The notes under the pieces: model-generated | Databases searched by the model: none | The model's input: the letters and a program-made list of their open reading frames with translations, nothing else | Told to the model about the DNA's origin: nothing | Position numbers and translations under genes: made by a program | Shown here: positions 1 through 12,099 of the stretch, piece by piece | How positions within the stretch are numbered: the first letter of the stretch is position 1 | Layout of the letters: every line of letters begins with the position of its first letter | NCBI GenBank assembly: GCA_037951105.1 | Contig: JBAMJV010004014.1 | Coordinates: 1-64,000 of the forward strand | DNA from: Echinarachnius parma | Taxonomy: Eukaryota; Echinodermata; Echinoidea; Clypeasteroida; Echinarachniidae | Reading direction: 5' to 3' | Length of the DNA stretch: 64,000 bases

Positions 1-3000
1 CTGATCTCGTGACGTATTCTGGGGCGGTCTCCGCGTGTGCAGAGCTAAACGCCATGGTGTTCGTTCCTAATCGTGGGAATGAGAGGATCAATCTTCCTCA
101 AGAGCAGTATGTTGGAAGTGTCATAAGTACTTCTCCTACCTATTCAATGTGGGTCGGCTGTAACGACGACGCAGAAGAAGGCAGATTTCAGTGCGACGAT
201 GGGACGGAAATGACACGTAAGATTCCAGATTTTATTTGTTGGTCAAAAAGTGGAAATATATGTTTGTTTCAAATAAATCTCAATCATGTATAATATAGGT
301 TTTCCCGCTCAATTTTAAACTTTTTTCAATCGAATTCATTAAGGGTCATTCAAATTCACGCATTACCGCGTATATCGTTGTTCCAAATTCCGAACAAGTG
401 CAAGCGAATTCATGCATACGCATAAGCTTTCGTGAATAGACACAGAAGTTCATTTATGGGCATTCGAATTCGCGAATGTGCAGCCAACTGTCAACTGCCC
501 TTTCGCGAATTCGAATGACCATTGATGAAAAGGTATGCTCTTTGTGCAAATTCACTTGCTCCTACGTGATTTTGAACGACTATTTACGAATTCGAATGCT
601 GCTTTGACACGGCGATCGCAAATCGCGCGAATTCGTTTGCTCCTTTTATCAATTCGAATGACACAATCGCAAAATTGAGCGGGAAAACCTATATTGCAAG
701 ATCAAAATACCTTTTAAATACACATGGGGAAAAGTACGCATTATACAAGCATAGACAACAATCGATGCATTCATAATTATATTTTGAAAAGTAGTGTGTC
801 ACCTAGAAAAAAGAAAGACAAACTAGTTTAAAGATACTCTTTACCTTTTCCAAGGCAAAATTCAACAGTTGCAAAATTATTATATGGACTATAAAATATA
901 TAGACAGATTGCTTGAGGAATTATATTGAAATGTACTGATGGCGAAATAGGTGTGCCGTGAAAGGTGGCAACAAGAATAATAAACTGTAGCCAGGATTTT
1001 TCAAGGGGGTGCGGAATTTTCACAAATTGGGCCCAAGACCGATCGTGGCCGAGGCCGAGACCGAGACCACTGGTTGAGTCGTGTAAGGTTGGGACGGAAG
1101 GGGGGGGGGGGGGGGGGGGTCGTCGCCAAGACCGATCGTTGCCCGAGACCACTGGTGTAGATGGCCGAGACCGATCAAAAGTGGACCTTTCTCTATAGTG
1201 CATGGGGAGGGGTATAACATCCAAGCTCCCTGGCTACAAGCCTGCTGTTAAATTAAGTAAAGAGAATTGGTGAAAAGTTCCACCAAAGATCAATTTGTAT
1301 TAATTCATATGATCAAAAATTTGCAGTATCAACATAATTATAGTCACTTTTCTCACAAAAACAGCCATGAGAAAATGGGGAGCGTGGGCGTACGGGCACA
1401 TTTTTATTTATTCATGTATGTATTTATTCAAAGATATTTATACAGGATTACATGATCAGCAATGGTGCTGTTTTCCTCAAGGTCCTAATATAAAGACATC
1501 ATAAAATATAAATACGTTCATGATTATACTAGATATTATAAATATAATATAGGTTTTCCCGCTCAATTTTACACTTTTTTCAATCGAATTCATTAAGGGT
1601 CATTCAAATTCACGCATTACCGCGTAATCGTTGGTATCGGTCTTCCACAACGCATACGCTTTCGTGAATAGACACAGAAGTTCATTTATTGGCACTCGAA
1701 TTCGCGAATGTGCAGCCAACTGTCAACTGCCCTTTCGCGAATTCGAATGACCATTGATGAAAAGGTATGCTCTTTGTGCAAATTCACTTGCTCCTACGTG
1801 ATTTTGAACGACTATTTACGAATTCGAATGCTGCTTTGACACGGCGATCGCAAATCGCGCGAATTCGTTTGCTCCTATTTTCAATTCGATTGACACAATC
1901 GCAAAATTGAGCGGGAAAACCTATATTATACGAATATGTACAAATATAACAAATGACCAGCAGATTATTTCAAATCATAAAAACAAACAAATTAACTTTC
2001 TACATGATTGTATATACAATGCAATTATACAAACTATTCAATGAATGTAACTATTTGTAACCATTTTGAATGGGGGCTGGGTTTTTTTGTCCAATTATTA
2101 ACCTTCCCGTCTTTTCAACTGACAAACCAAATAAAGGTATACGTTCCCACCACCTAGCTGCTCGAATAGTTAAGCTGAAAATAACATAATTTTTCCCGAA
2201 TATAACATTGATGTGGCCTAAAAATAACATAACTTTGCTTGAGTACGACATGTTTTTTAGTCTGTAAATAATGCACACTACATTGGCTAATACTAGACAC
2301 ACTCCTTAAAATGAGGTAGTGCCCATATTTCATGTATGTATAACATGCTTGACGTCACAAGTCAGCTGAAACAAAACACCAGCTAATTTATTGCTTACAA
2401 ATGTCAAAATATCGCGATGAAATAAACTATAAATGAAACGGCACACAGATATAAAACATGGGGTTTTCAGAAGATTCCATTCATGTTATGGATGGTTTCT
2501 CCATTACAGTATACCAAATCACTGAATTTATGTTCATAATTGGATAGCATACGTTCTACTCCATGTTGCAATAACAATAGCTCCATTTGAACATGCATTT
2601 CATTATGAACATGTCACATTTGTGTTTTCATGTCAACAGGTGCATGGTGGAATGGACCTCCACCCGCGAATGATACTAGTAAGAACTGTGTATCCTTTTC
2701 TGCATCTAGCCAAAATCTGGAAAACGTCGGTTGTTCAGAATTTCGATTGAACGTTCTCTGTGAAAGTAAGTTGGGAGCAATACTAGTCTTATTTGTTCAT
2801 CAATTTACTGATAATATATTAAAAATATCAGACGTAGTGTGCAAGGTATAGTATATGGGTCTGCAGATACTGAGTTAGGCGTTTTTTTTTTAAACATTGC
2901 ACAATTGAAAGAAATTGTGTTTCACGGGATAACATTGGATGAATCTCTCTCCCTTTTCTATAATAAATCAACAGTTTTGAAATATTATCGCAACATTTAG

Positions 3001-4452
3001 TTTTAAAATCTCTTTTCGAAATTGTATTTGAGCGAAAAGCTATGTCCTGTTTTAGTAGAAGTAGCACAATTTGAAATCTACTTTAAAAAATGCTAATTAC
3101 AGAAAAGAGTATAAGCAGCCTATACCAACAAACTAATTGAATGAAAGTAATTACGAACGATACACACAGTCTATATACGAAGTTCAAACTGTCGTTATAT
3201 GTTTTTTCTGCTCTTCCGTTTTCACTCAGATTTTCGCCCATGATTCCTCTCTTTCACATTATTTCATAGCAAACATCAAATTTCTATTGTGGAATTTCCC
3301 TTAAACTGAAAACTGACATCAAACCGACAATTACATTAAAAAAACAATCCTCCGAGTACATATGTGTCGTTGCTTTTTTTTTATTTTTTAATTTTTTATT
3401 TACTATCGTTTTGTTCTACTTTAGTTCCACCACTGCCAACCACGCCAGCCCCAACGACCACGCCAGCCACAACTACGCCAGCCCCAACATCGCTAGCCCC
3501 AACCACGCTAGCCACAACCACGCTGGCCCCAACCACACTGGCCCCAACCACGCCAGCCCCAACCACGCCAGCCCCAACCACGCCAGCCCCAACCACGCCA
3601 GCCCCTACCACCACAGCCCCAACCACACCAGCCCCAACCACACCAGCCCCAACCACCCCAGCCCCAACCACCCCAGCCCCAACCACGCCAGCCCCAACCA
3701 CGCCAGCCCCAACCACGCCAGCCCCGACCACGCCGGCCCCGACCACCCCGGCCCCGACCACCCCGGCCCCGACCACACCGGCCCCAACCACAACAGCCCC
3801 AACCACGCCAGCCCCAACCACCCCAGCCCCAACCACGCCAGGCCCAACCACGCCAGCCCCAACCACGCCAGCCCCAACCACCCCAGCCCCAACCACGCCA
3901 GCCCCAACCACGCCAGCCCCAACCACCCCAGCCCCAACCACGCCAGGCCCAACCACCCCAGCCCCAACCACACCAGCCCCAACCACCCCAGCCCCAACCA
4001 CACCAGCCCCAACCACCCCAGCCCCAACCACGCCAGCTCCAACCACACCAGCCACAAGCACGCCAGCCCCAACCACGCCTGCCCCAACCACGCCTGCCCC
4101 AACCACGCCTGCCCCAACCACGCCTGCCCCAACCACGCCAGCCCCAACCACACCAGTCGCTACCACACCGGCCCAAACCAAACCAGCTAGGCAGTCATCA
4201 GGCTTCTTCTACGTTGCTGTGGGCGACGACGGAGAACCGCTGATTGGTCGATGCCTCAAGAACCACGTGATGAAGAGCTTGAAGGTGAAGGACAGAGTGC
4301 ACTGCGCCGGTGAGTGCATGTTGTACAACGGCTGCAAGTCGTTCAATTTCAAGAATGGCGTCTGTCAGCTGAACAACCAGACTAGAGCGGAGGCCGGGGC
4401 CAGCTACTTCCACCAGGAGAAAGACTGGCAGTACTACGAGTTCCGACCATAA
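1..4452 (+). CDS. C-type lectin domain protein with mucin-like stalk and PAN-like C-terminus (5' partial)
   Basis: The visible coding exons are 1-216, 2640-2765 and 3425-4452 (stop TAA 4450-4452). Donors are GTAAG at 217 and GTAAGT at 2766; acceptors are CAG before 2640 and TTTAG before 3425. All phases agree. Exons 1 and 2 encode most of a C-type lectin fold: an AVSACAELNA helix segment, a MWVGCNDD strand, FQCDDGTEMT, then NCVSF, GCSEFRLNVLCE at the end. The EPN or QPD sugar-binding motif is absent (PPPAND is at the corresponding place), so classical calcium-dependent sugar binding is not supported. Exon 3 encodes about 250 residues of PTTPA repeats, a likely heavily O-glycosylated stalk, then a Cys-containing module (CLKNHVMKSLKVKD, CAGECMLYNGCKSFNF, CQLNN) resembling a PAN/Apple domain. 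No membrane segment follows, so a secreted product is inferred. The start and signal peptide lie upstream of the window. Introns 1 and 2 otherwise hold only repeats. Confidence 0.88.
292..695. mobile_element. GAATTC-rich MITE, copy 1 (in lectin intron 1)
   Basis: A 404-bp element with perfect 25-bp terminal inverted repeats starting AATATAGGTTTTCCCGC. The interior has no open frame and is rich in CGAATTCG-like palindromes (six GAATTC sites). It is a non-autonomous DNA transposon by structure; the superfamily is not recognised. Confidence 0.85.
985..1240. repeat. Interspersed repeat with poly-G tract and CCGAGACC motifs
   Basis: Contains GCCAGGATTTTTCAAGGGGG, repeated GACCGATCG and CCGAGACC motifs, and a run of 20 G (1100-1119). 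Similar sequence occurs in the opposite orientation at 14810-15180 behind the TLR gene. Short frames here come from the repeat and are not genes. Confidence 0.6.
1546..1927. mobile_element. GAATTC-rich MITE, copy 2 (in lectin intron 1)
   Basis: Same element as 292-695 in the same orientation, 382 bp. It differs mainly by a deletion of roughly 30 bp in the left half (the stretch containing AAGTGCAAGCGAATTCATGC is missing). The 25-bp terminal inverted repeats are intact. Confidence 0.85.
3427..4190 (+). repeat. 15-bp coding minisatellite (Pro-Thr-Thr-Pro-Ala units)
   Basis: About fifty copies of a 15-bp unit (CCAACCACGCCAGCC and close variants) lie wholly inside exon 3 of the lectin gene. The unit length is a multiple of three, so copy-number change keeps the frame. 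Because no unit carries a stop in any frame, every reading frame on both strands is open here; only the + strand PTTPA frame joins the flanking lectin and PAN-like coding sequence. Confidence 0.95.
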
Positions 4453-4567
4453 TATATAGGCTAAGGAATGGGTGCGAGGCCATTCTGTGCGCATGACTGC
4501 AAGCTACTCCTAAAGTGGCACTATGTGATTAGGAACATGACACTATTACGGTAAAGCGGGTTCAACG

Positions 4568-5420
4568 CCCCCCCCCCCCCCCCCCCTTTAAAAAAAGGTC
4601 AAACAAAATCAAATGAAAATATAAATTTTGGTTAGGAAATTGTAACGGCATGTCATTTTTGCCTTAACATGGCCAACTTTCAACTGGTATACAGTGTGTT
4701 AAGGAAAAGAACAAAGCAAAGAAAATATTTTGCCCGCATGCACATACCATTATAATTTAGATACATATTGTGGATGTGGGCAATATAAAGGGAGGCGCCA
4801 TGTTTGTAATAGACAGCCGTCGAAAATTATTGGACCAAGTACTCGTTGACGCCACTTGGCAACTCATTTCCAAAGAACATAAGAACTATAAAAACACGGG
4901 CGTAGATCCCGGGGGGACGGAAGGATATATCCCCCCCCCCCCCCTTCTCCCCCACTCTTTGGTGCAGGGTGGGCCTGTACAAACATATACCCCCACTTTT
5001 TTCAAAGTTAAGTCTGTATAAAATGCATAATAACAATGATAATGAAAGTTATAATAATACTCATGAAACACAGTCATACTTCTAAAGTGTTAATTTAAAC
5101 ACCAATTTCAAAAGAGTTTCCACGTACAGGAGGGGTTTAAACTCCCTTCAATACCCTCCCCCAAATTAGTATATTTAGACATGCATGTACGGTGTGTGTG
5201 TGTGTGTAGGTTCGTTTTGTGTTCGTACATCGGCCTATTCATGAGGGAGATTATTAATGTCATACTTATATCAAATGTCCTTCCAAGGTATGCACCAAAT
5301 TGCATCGAGTGAATAATTGCAAAAGCTCCCTACCGTGGGAGGGGGATATATCCCCCTCCTACACCCTTCATCCTCGGGCGCTTCACACCCTCGCTTCATC
5401 CCCACTTCTCAAAAACCGAT
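4568..5420. repeat. Intergenic repeats with poly-C tracts
   Basis: Runs of C at 4568-4586 and 4931-4944, plus two copies of a low-complexity repeat containing GGATATATCCCCC (about 4923 and 5345). The two copies are followed by similar CCCAC/CTTCATCCCC-rich text. A short (TG)n lies at about 5192-5206. No coding sequence supported. Confidence 0.5.
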
Positions 5421-5923
5421 CTACGCCATTGGAAAGACATGTCTATGGAATATAAGCGCTATTAACTATGCTTATAGAAACAAATCTACAAAATTGGTCG
5501 ACTATGCATTGACATTTTTAAAATATAAAATCCACGCAGTTCTTTACAACGTTATAAAAGTGAAAATTGATCAAGAAATGCTTCCCCCAATATTCTTTCC
5601 AAAGGTTATATAGCTGCAGCCAACCAGAATAAAGATATGATGTAAAACATAATATTAGAAGGAGGTCCCTCTGGGAGAACAGAGCAAGCACTGAAGGGGC
5701 TAACCGGCATAAATAAGACAAAAAACATTTTTTTAAATGTAATATTTATAGACAAAATTAATATAGAGGTAAAGATATTGCAAATTCACAGTAACAATTC
5801 GACTGCAATTGCTCAACAAATTAGTAGGTAGGAAAATTGTAGGTAAAATACGGCTTATATAAAATGTTCCTCTCCTAAAGAATGCAAGACTGGTCTCGGC
5901 CATTTTACTATAAAGAGAGTTTT

Positions 5924-6337
5924 ATTATAGGTTTTCCCGCTGGATTTTACACTTTTTTCAATCGAATTCATTAAGGGTCATTCAAATTCACGCATTACCG
6001 CGTAATCGTTGGTATCGGTCTTCCAAATTCCGAATAAGTGCAAGCGAATTCATGCATACGCTATAAAGCTTTCGTGAATAGACACAGAAGTTTATTTATG
6101 GGCACTCGAATTCGCGAATGTGCAGCCAACTGTCAACTGCCCTTTCGCGAATTCGAATGACCATTGATGAAAAGGTATGCTCTTTGTGCAAATTCACTTG
6201 CTCCTACGTGATTTTGAACGACCATTTACGAATTCGAATGCTGCTTTGACACGGCGATCGCAAATCGCGCGAATTCGTTTGCTCCTATTATCAATTCGAA
6301 TGACACAATCGCAAAATTGAGCGGGAAAACCTATATT
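5924..6337. mobile_element. GAATTC-rich MITE, copy 3
   Basis: Third copy, 414 bp, same orientation, downstream of the lectin gene. The left terminus has GCTGGATTTT where the others have GCTCAATTTT; the right terminus is identical to the other copies. The near identity of the three interiors suggests recent activity. Confidence 0.85.
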
Positions 6338-6740
6338 ATTAATAATTAGTAATAATAATATTTTAATATTATTGTATATAATGTTTCCATGTTATTCTCT
6401 GTGTTTTATTATTATAGATGTATACCTTGAAAGATGATTTATTAGCGTTATATTGTTTATTATGTACTATTTGTATAATACTTTCTGTTGGAAAAAATAA
6501 ACAAATGAAAATAAAACTTTTAAGCATGAAACTTTAAACTATCACTTCAAGTACATGACCAGCTGTGCCAAAATTAGGCTTCTTTAGTTGGCAAAACTAT
6601 AAATTGATTTATTTATAGTAATGGATGGAAATCTTCACCAGCTTTAAATTGACGCAAATACAAATTGAGCATTAGCACGACCACGTCTACTTAAAATGTT
6701 TTGACGTGTTCGAATATAAATGCTGATTTCTTTTATGAAT

Positions 6741-6900
6741 ATGGAAAATACTGCTGAAAACTGCTTGTCTACTAAAAAATCGCCAATGTGGTAAAATGAG
6801 AGTCGTATACAGCCTAGCTTTCGATCCTAGCAGAATCTTCGTCAGGGCACAAATGACAGTTACTACAGAAAAAACACAGAATATATACCAACATAAACAT
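6741..6900 (-). repeat. Interspersed repeat, inverted partner of 36545-36690
   Basis: Contains CTTTCGATCCTAGC and ATCTTCGTCAGGGCA, matching in reverse complement the IWS1 intron segment at 36545-36690 (TGCCCTGACGAAGAT and GCTAGGATTGAAAGC). Probably a fragment of a retroelement end; no open frame remains. Confidence 0.6.
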
Positions 6901-7142
6901 GATTTCTTTTAATTTTTTATAAAAGCCAATTACAGCAAAACATGAACAAAAACCTGATTTTGCCAGATATTGGTCCCGTTGCAGAAAGAGATACAATCGA
7001 CAGTAACTGTGAGTTGCAGTTAATTGTTTTAATCAATTTGATTTAAGTTATTTCCTTTTCTAGATATGCAAGCAAATGAATGTCATTGAATATGGTCACT
7101 ATAAAAAAATAAAATAAAAATACGGTATTGCCATATTAGGGT

Positions 7143-7286
7143 TTAAAAGGATAGTTGAGTTTTGGTAAAGAGAGTACAGTTTTGGTCAAACTGAATTTTA
7201 TTAACCGAAACCTGCACCATTACAATACAAACTAATAGTTATAACTCCACCATGCCCTCTATACCAAAACTCAATTATCCCTTTAA
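7143..7286. mobile_element. Short TTAAAGGG-ended MITE (family A deletion derivative)
   Basis: A 144-bp element bounded by TTAAAAGGATAGTTGAG and its inverted form AATTATCCCTTTAA. It carries the ends of the element seen complete at 18348-18894 and 55740-56302 (AAACCTGCACCATTAC interior) but lacks the centre. Confidence 0.7.
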
Positions 7287-7469
7287 AAGAAAACTGGAGG
7301 CGAGGCGTACCTAGCGCCTTTTTTTTTAGGCGAGGCGTAAATGGCGCTTATTATTCTTTTCAACTATATGCGCAATATTGGCAGCCAAACGTATAAGTGG
7401 GTGACAGGTCTCTTTGCCCTGTCGTTATTGCTATAATTATGTATTCATCCATCCGTGGTAATTAAATGG

Positions 7470-8996
7470 AATTTATAGTAGCATTGTCAACATCCACAAA
7501 ACTCACCTAGAACTTAGGCGTTTCTCACATACCTAGTTGTATTTGACTTGTTTGTATTGACTGAAGCATGAAACATGTTCGTTACGGTTTTCCAAATTTC
7601 CCTTTCATTATAAAGATTATTTATGATTGAAGTGTCCGGATTTTAAAGTCTCCCGGTATGTGTACGAAGTTTGTGCATTAGGTTAGCAACTATCACTTAA
7701 CATTTTCGTTCATATATCTTACCGTGGAATGTTTACACATCACTCAGTGGACATATTATATCACATTATAAATATACATTGTATCAACCATTCGACAGTT
7801 TTGCACATGTCAACAAAGTAACTAGATCTCTTGAACTATAATTGTTTATAAAAAGTATGTCATATTGCGGTGGAATTTCAGTAGTGTTAAGACTTTACTT
7901 CTTGACTATTAAACGCAGTAGATACAAGTGTCAATAAAGCTATCCGGGTGTAACTGATATAAATATTGCATTTGCTGTTTGATTCCTACACTGTATATTG
8001 CTTTCTTAAACAAAAATGATGTAGCTTAGGCTGGGTTTGGAATTAAAAGCCCTAAGTGGTGTTTCTCGTCCCTGTGCGACTGTAGAAAAATGACAGAGTC
8101 CAAGAAAAGGTTCTTCCCGATATACGTAGGCGATTGGTACAGTTTGGGTTTAGAGGGCGCTTCAAGAAGTTATTAATTCTTGAGGTAATGGACAACTAAG
8201 CGTTATATTTGGAAGAGCACGTGATTTTAAAGATGAAACAAATCAGTTCGGAAATAGCTGAAATGTTAATAAATATATCCGATTGGAATAAATGTGGGTA
8301 CCAGATTTATCAACCAATTTAAGAACAAAATTAAATAATGCCTGCACTTTTTCGAAAAATTCCAAAGAGTTTTTGAAATATTTGTTAATGAGCTCTCGAT
8401 TGAATCATTACTTTAACAAAACATCACATTAACACATTTAAATTTTTAAAAATAGTTTAAACTAATTCGCTTTCAGTTTGATATCTTTAATATAATAATA
8501 TAACGTAATAGGATACTTAAATTTTGGTTTAAAGGGCGCCTTGAGAAATAATTGTTTAGGACGTAATGAAAAACTAAGTGCAAAATGTGATACATCATTT
8601 TAAAGACAAAATCAACTTTGATCAAAATCGCTTCAGAAATAGCTAAAATATCCATAAATATCATACTCCGATTGTAATAATTTTGGGGCCAACTTTTATT
8701 CAATAAATTAAGACAATATATTATAAAAGTCCTACAAATGTTCAAAAATATCCAAAATGATTTTAAAGTTGTTTTTATGATCTATCTATTTAATAATTTG
8801 TTTACATTCACATTTTTTTATTTTAAAAAGGATGATACTTAAGGTGTCTTGAGGGCGCCTTCTTGTGTTAATGGTTGTTTTTATATGTTTTACTACCATT
8901 CAAGCATCAATGCATTATACCTGTAAGTTTTTAATGATAAACTATAGTTTCATTTGCTAAAATTATGTTTGACCAAAACTGTACTATCCCTTTAAT
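7470..8996. repeat. Decayed TTAAAGGG-type elements
   Basis: 7470-7835 matches the 'ATCTAGTAA' family (compare 33177-33556: CACATGTCAACAAAGT then ACTAGAT). About 8140-8480 and 8510-8996 match family A (GGGCGC, ATCCATAAATAT and a final CTGTACTATCCCTTTAA). All are diverged and non-coding. No gene is visible between 6340 and 9310. Confidence 0.5.
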
Positions 8997-9314
8997 ATAA
9001 GTTAATTGCATTGATACTCGTATTAGTTATAAATTACCTCATTTAATACCGTCTTATGTAGATTTAAATCAAGTTGTTCATGGATATAATGCAATGCCAT
9101 CATGTGCCATAATGTTTCGAAAGATTCTCTTTTGTTAATCAGGACCCAAATATTTTGATTTATTTTGAAAAAGGAATTAGAAATCGCCCGTCAATTCAAT
9201 TCAATTCAATTCAATTCAGTTTATTTTCTTAATAAAAACACAATATAAAATACATACAAACTTACGAGGGATAGCAACCAAAAATGAATCGAGTCCTTAT
9301 TATGTGGTCGATCT

Positions 9315-9318
9315 GTTT

Positions 9319-9407
<89 letters not shown>

Positions 9408-9469
9408 TGCGTGTGTGTGTGTGTGTGTATGTGTGTGTGTGTGTGGGTGTGTGCGTGCGTGTGTGTGTG
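9315..9469. repeat. (GT)n microsatellite
   Basis: About 155 bp of nearly pure GT dinucleotides with a few GC/GG interruptions at the 3' end. The Cys-Val open frame across it is a by-product of the repeat. Confidence 0.97.
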
Positions 9470-10504
9470 AAAATATATATTTGTTGTATGTTATTTAGTG
9501 ACTCATCTGATCATCATTTGATAACAAATTACATGAGGGCGTCTAGCTCGGACGTATGACATTTTAAAAACTTTCACGGAAAGTGCCTACAAGAGATTCG
9601 GTGAACGGAAGACAACTTTAGACACATAATAGCGAAATGTGAACAGATTTGTTATGATCCAATCAAGTATTATGATTTTAAGCTTTCATTACAAAATTTT
9701 ACTTTTCATAAAAATGCATAATCCATTTTCTCTGATATTCAGATATTTTAGAGCAGAGTAGATTGTGCATGCGTTTAGGGTAAAACAAGTTGTCAAGTGC
9801 TATCAAAGAATCACGAACAAATATGAAAATCTCTCTAAAAAGTCAGTGGAAGATTTAGCACCCCGTATGTTGGCAAATTGAAATATGTATATACATGTAG
9901 AGGGCGGAAAACAAAACTTGACAAAATTACAAAGAATAGAAACTCCAAATTTGTAATAAAAACTTTCACTAATGGGTTTCTAAACATATAACAATAATAA
10001 TAATATGCACATTTATACTGGGGAAAACTTCTTCTCTAAACTTTAAACTTTCGAACGTCACTTGATTAGTGCAGATCCCTGTAAAATACGTTTTACGGCC
10101 CGTTGTATGTACCCTGCGAATGTTCATGCTAAACCATCGTAAGTGAAACCATTTTTAACTACAGTTTACTTGTCACCCACATAATGGCCACTTACACGCA
10201 TAAAAGTATCCATTTATTCCATCTTATCTTATCCTATCTTATACGTCACTGTATAAATGAGGAAGCAGATCACTATTATGCTGGTGTACCGATTTTACCA
10301 CACATAGATAACGCATTATTTTTCTTCGACATTGAAACTGTAATCAGTTGTGTACGAAGATCAAGTTCATTAACTTATAAAGGTAAGTCCATTTAGCAAT
10401 AAGTTCATTTTTGTTAAAACCTTGGTTACAATGACTGAACGTTTTATAACATTTCCGAGGGCTAATATTTATAATATGGAGGGCTGATTGTGTGTAATAT
10501 GGAT

Positions 10505-10860
10505 GTAGTGTTGCAATATTGGTAGAGCGCTCGCTTTTCAAGCGTGAGATCCCTAGTTCGAACCCGGAGTATGCCCATCGCGGTTTGTCCTTTTGAACAG
10601 CAAGTCAATTAATCCATATTGCTACTCTCTATACCCAGGTTTATAAATGGGAACCCGGTAGGAGGTGAAAGCCTTTATGTGAACGATCTTCTCAATGAGC
10701 CGCTTGGAAGGAATGCTCCTCCAGGGAGTGGAGATGGTGCACACAATGTGTGCTGGTTTGCATTGTATCCAATGTGACCGGAGTATATAGTCTCATTGTA
10801 AAGCGCTTAGAGATGATTATCAATCATATGAGGCGCTATATTATTATTCGAGTATACTTA
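10505..10860 (+). mobile_element. tRNA-derived SINE, full length
   Basis: The head has RNA polymerase III promoter elements: GGTAGAGCGCTCGC (A-box-like) and AGTTCGAACCC (B box). The body includes CCTCCAGGGAGTGGAGATGG and the tail ends GAGGCGCTATATTATTATT. A reverse-oriented relative lies at 51120-51485. Confidence 0.85.
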
Positions 10861-11167
10861 TATTAATATAAATGAAGTGACGTAAATGTTGTTAATTTGG
10901 AAACAAAATATGTTCAAACATAAATCTATATTTATATATTTTTACTATAAGTTTTCCTGTGTACATAGCTATCGCGGCTATCACCTATAATTATTAACTA
11001 TAACAATTTTCTAAAAAGATAATAATTCTCATCAGTGCCTCAACTTGAGCCCGGCCTAAAAATACAAAGACTACCGGTAACCAGTTAAACTATTTTGCAC
11101 CTGCATATCTATTGTATTGTTGATATTCGCCACCATACGGTATTCTACTTGTTTCCTTTTATTATCT

Positions 11168-11545
11168 AGTCAATCCCTTGGGTTCTATTTATAGGCATCA
11201 GGAGAATGGGCCCTTCAAAATTCAGTCATAGTATAGTCGGTCATCAGCCATATTGGCCCGTATTCACAAAGGAGGTTTGTACAAACCCCGGTTCAAACCG
11301 CGGTTTACATCTATGGAATGCCAATTGTAAACTGATGGAGAGAGAATGTGTACCATCAACATTGTTAACAAGTAAGGAATTTACATTCTCTCTCCATCAG
11401 TTTACAATTGGCATTCCATAGATGTAAACCGCGGTTTGAACCGGGGTTTGTACAAACCTCCTTTGTGAATACGGGCCATTGCGTCCTGGAACATCCATGA
11501 CATTGAACTGCTGGTGACCTATAAGCAGAACTCAAGGGATTGACT
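11168..11545. mobile_element. TIR element interrupted by a nested foldback
   Basis: Imperfect terminal inverted repeats of about 28 bp: AGTCAATCCCTTGGGTTCTA on the left, and the same with TTGAGTTCTG read from the right. The element at 11255-11477 sits inside it, so this is the older insertion. Confidence 0.75.
11255..11477. mobile_element. Near-perfect palindromic foldback (GGCCCGTATTCACAAAGG ends), nested
   Basis: 223 bp made of two arms of about 100 bp that are almost exact reverse complements, with a short loop (CATCAACATTGTTAACA). It is flanked by ATT on both sides, a possible 3-bp target duplication. A diverged relative is at 51553-51828. Confidence 0.88.
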
Positions 11546-12099
11546 GAAATAGGAAACAATAAGAATATCTCCGGTGGTAAATAGCAACAAGACAATATGT
11601 CTTTGAAAAGAATGCGGGCCAGTATGTTCGTGAACTTCATCAAATGCATGCTTTATGCCGGTACGTAAACGTTGATATTTTCTCAAATTTCCTTTAGATT
11701 TGTGCCTTGTTTGAAATAAACGGAAAGGGAGCCAAGGCGGACTTTTATCAGCACAATTTGAAGAAAGATGGGTGGTCTATTACCGGTGCACTGTACTGTA
11801 TGTGATTCTCGCAGGACTTTAATAGAGCAGTACTAAAATAGACTCTCGCTATCTTGTGAGCATTTGAAGACGCTGTAACTTTATATTAAATCCGCTAACG
11901 GGATAGGGAAGCAATGACTGGTTTACCCTGACATGATTCTAGCCATCAACATCTAGATTCATGGTTAACGTTCATTCAATTGATATATCACACCCCAACC
12001 ATGGCGACCTCCACAAAGTGTTATCTTTAGTTTGGTAGGCCGATAGTCAGTACGTGCATATGCATGTAACAAGGATTGTTACACATTTGTTTCTTTAGA

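Noticed and set aside
3396..4190. Long open frames on both strands over the lectin repeat (Val-Gly-Ala, Trp-Gly and Asn-His rich)
   Set aside because: They are produced by the 15-bp repeat, which has no stop in any frame; only the PTTPA frame connects to lectin and PAN-like exons through valid splice sites.
9284..9559. Cys-Val open frame
   Set aside because: Translation of a (GT)n microsatellite.
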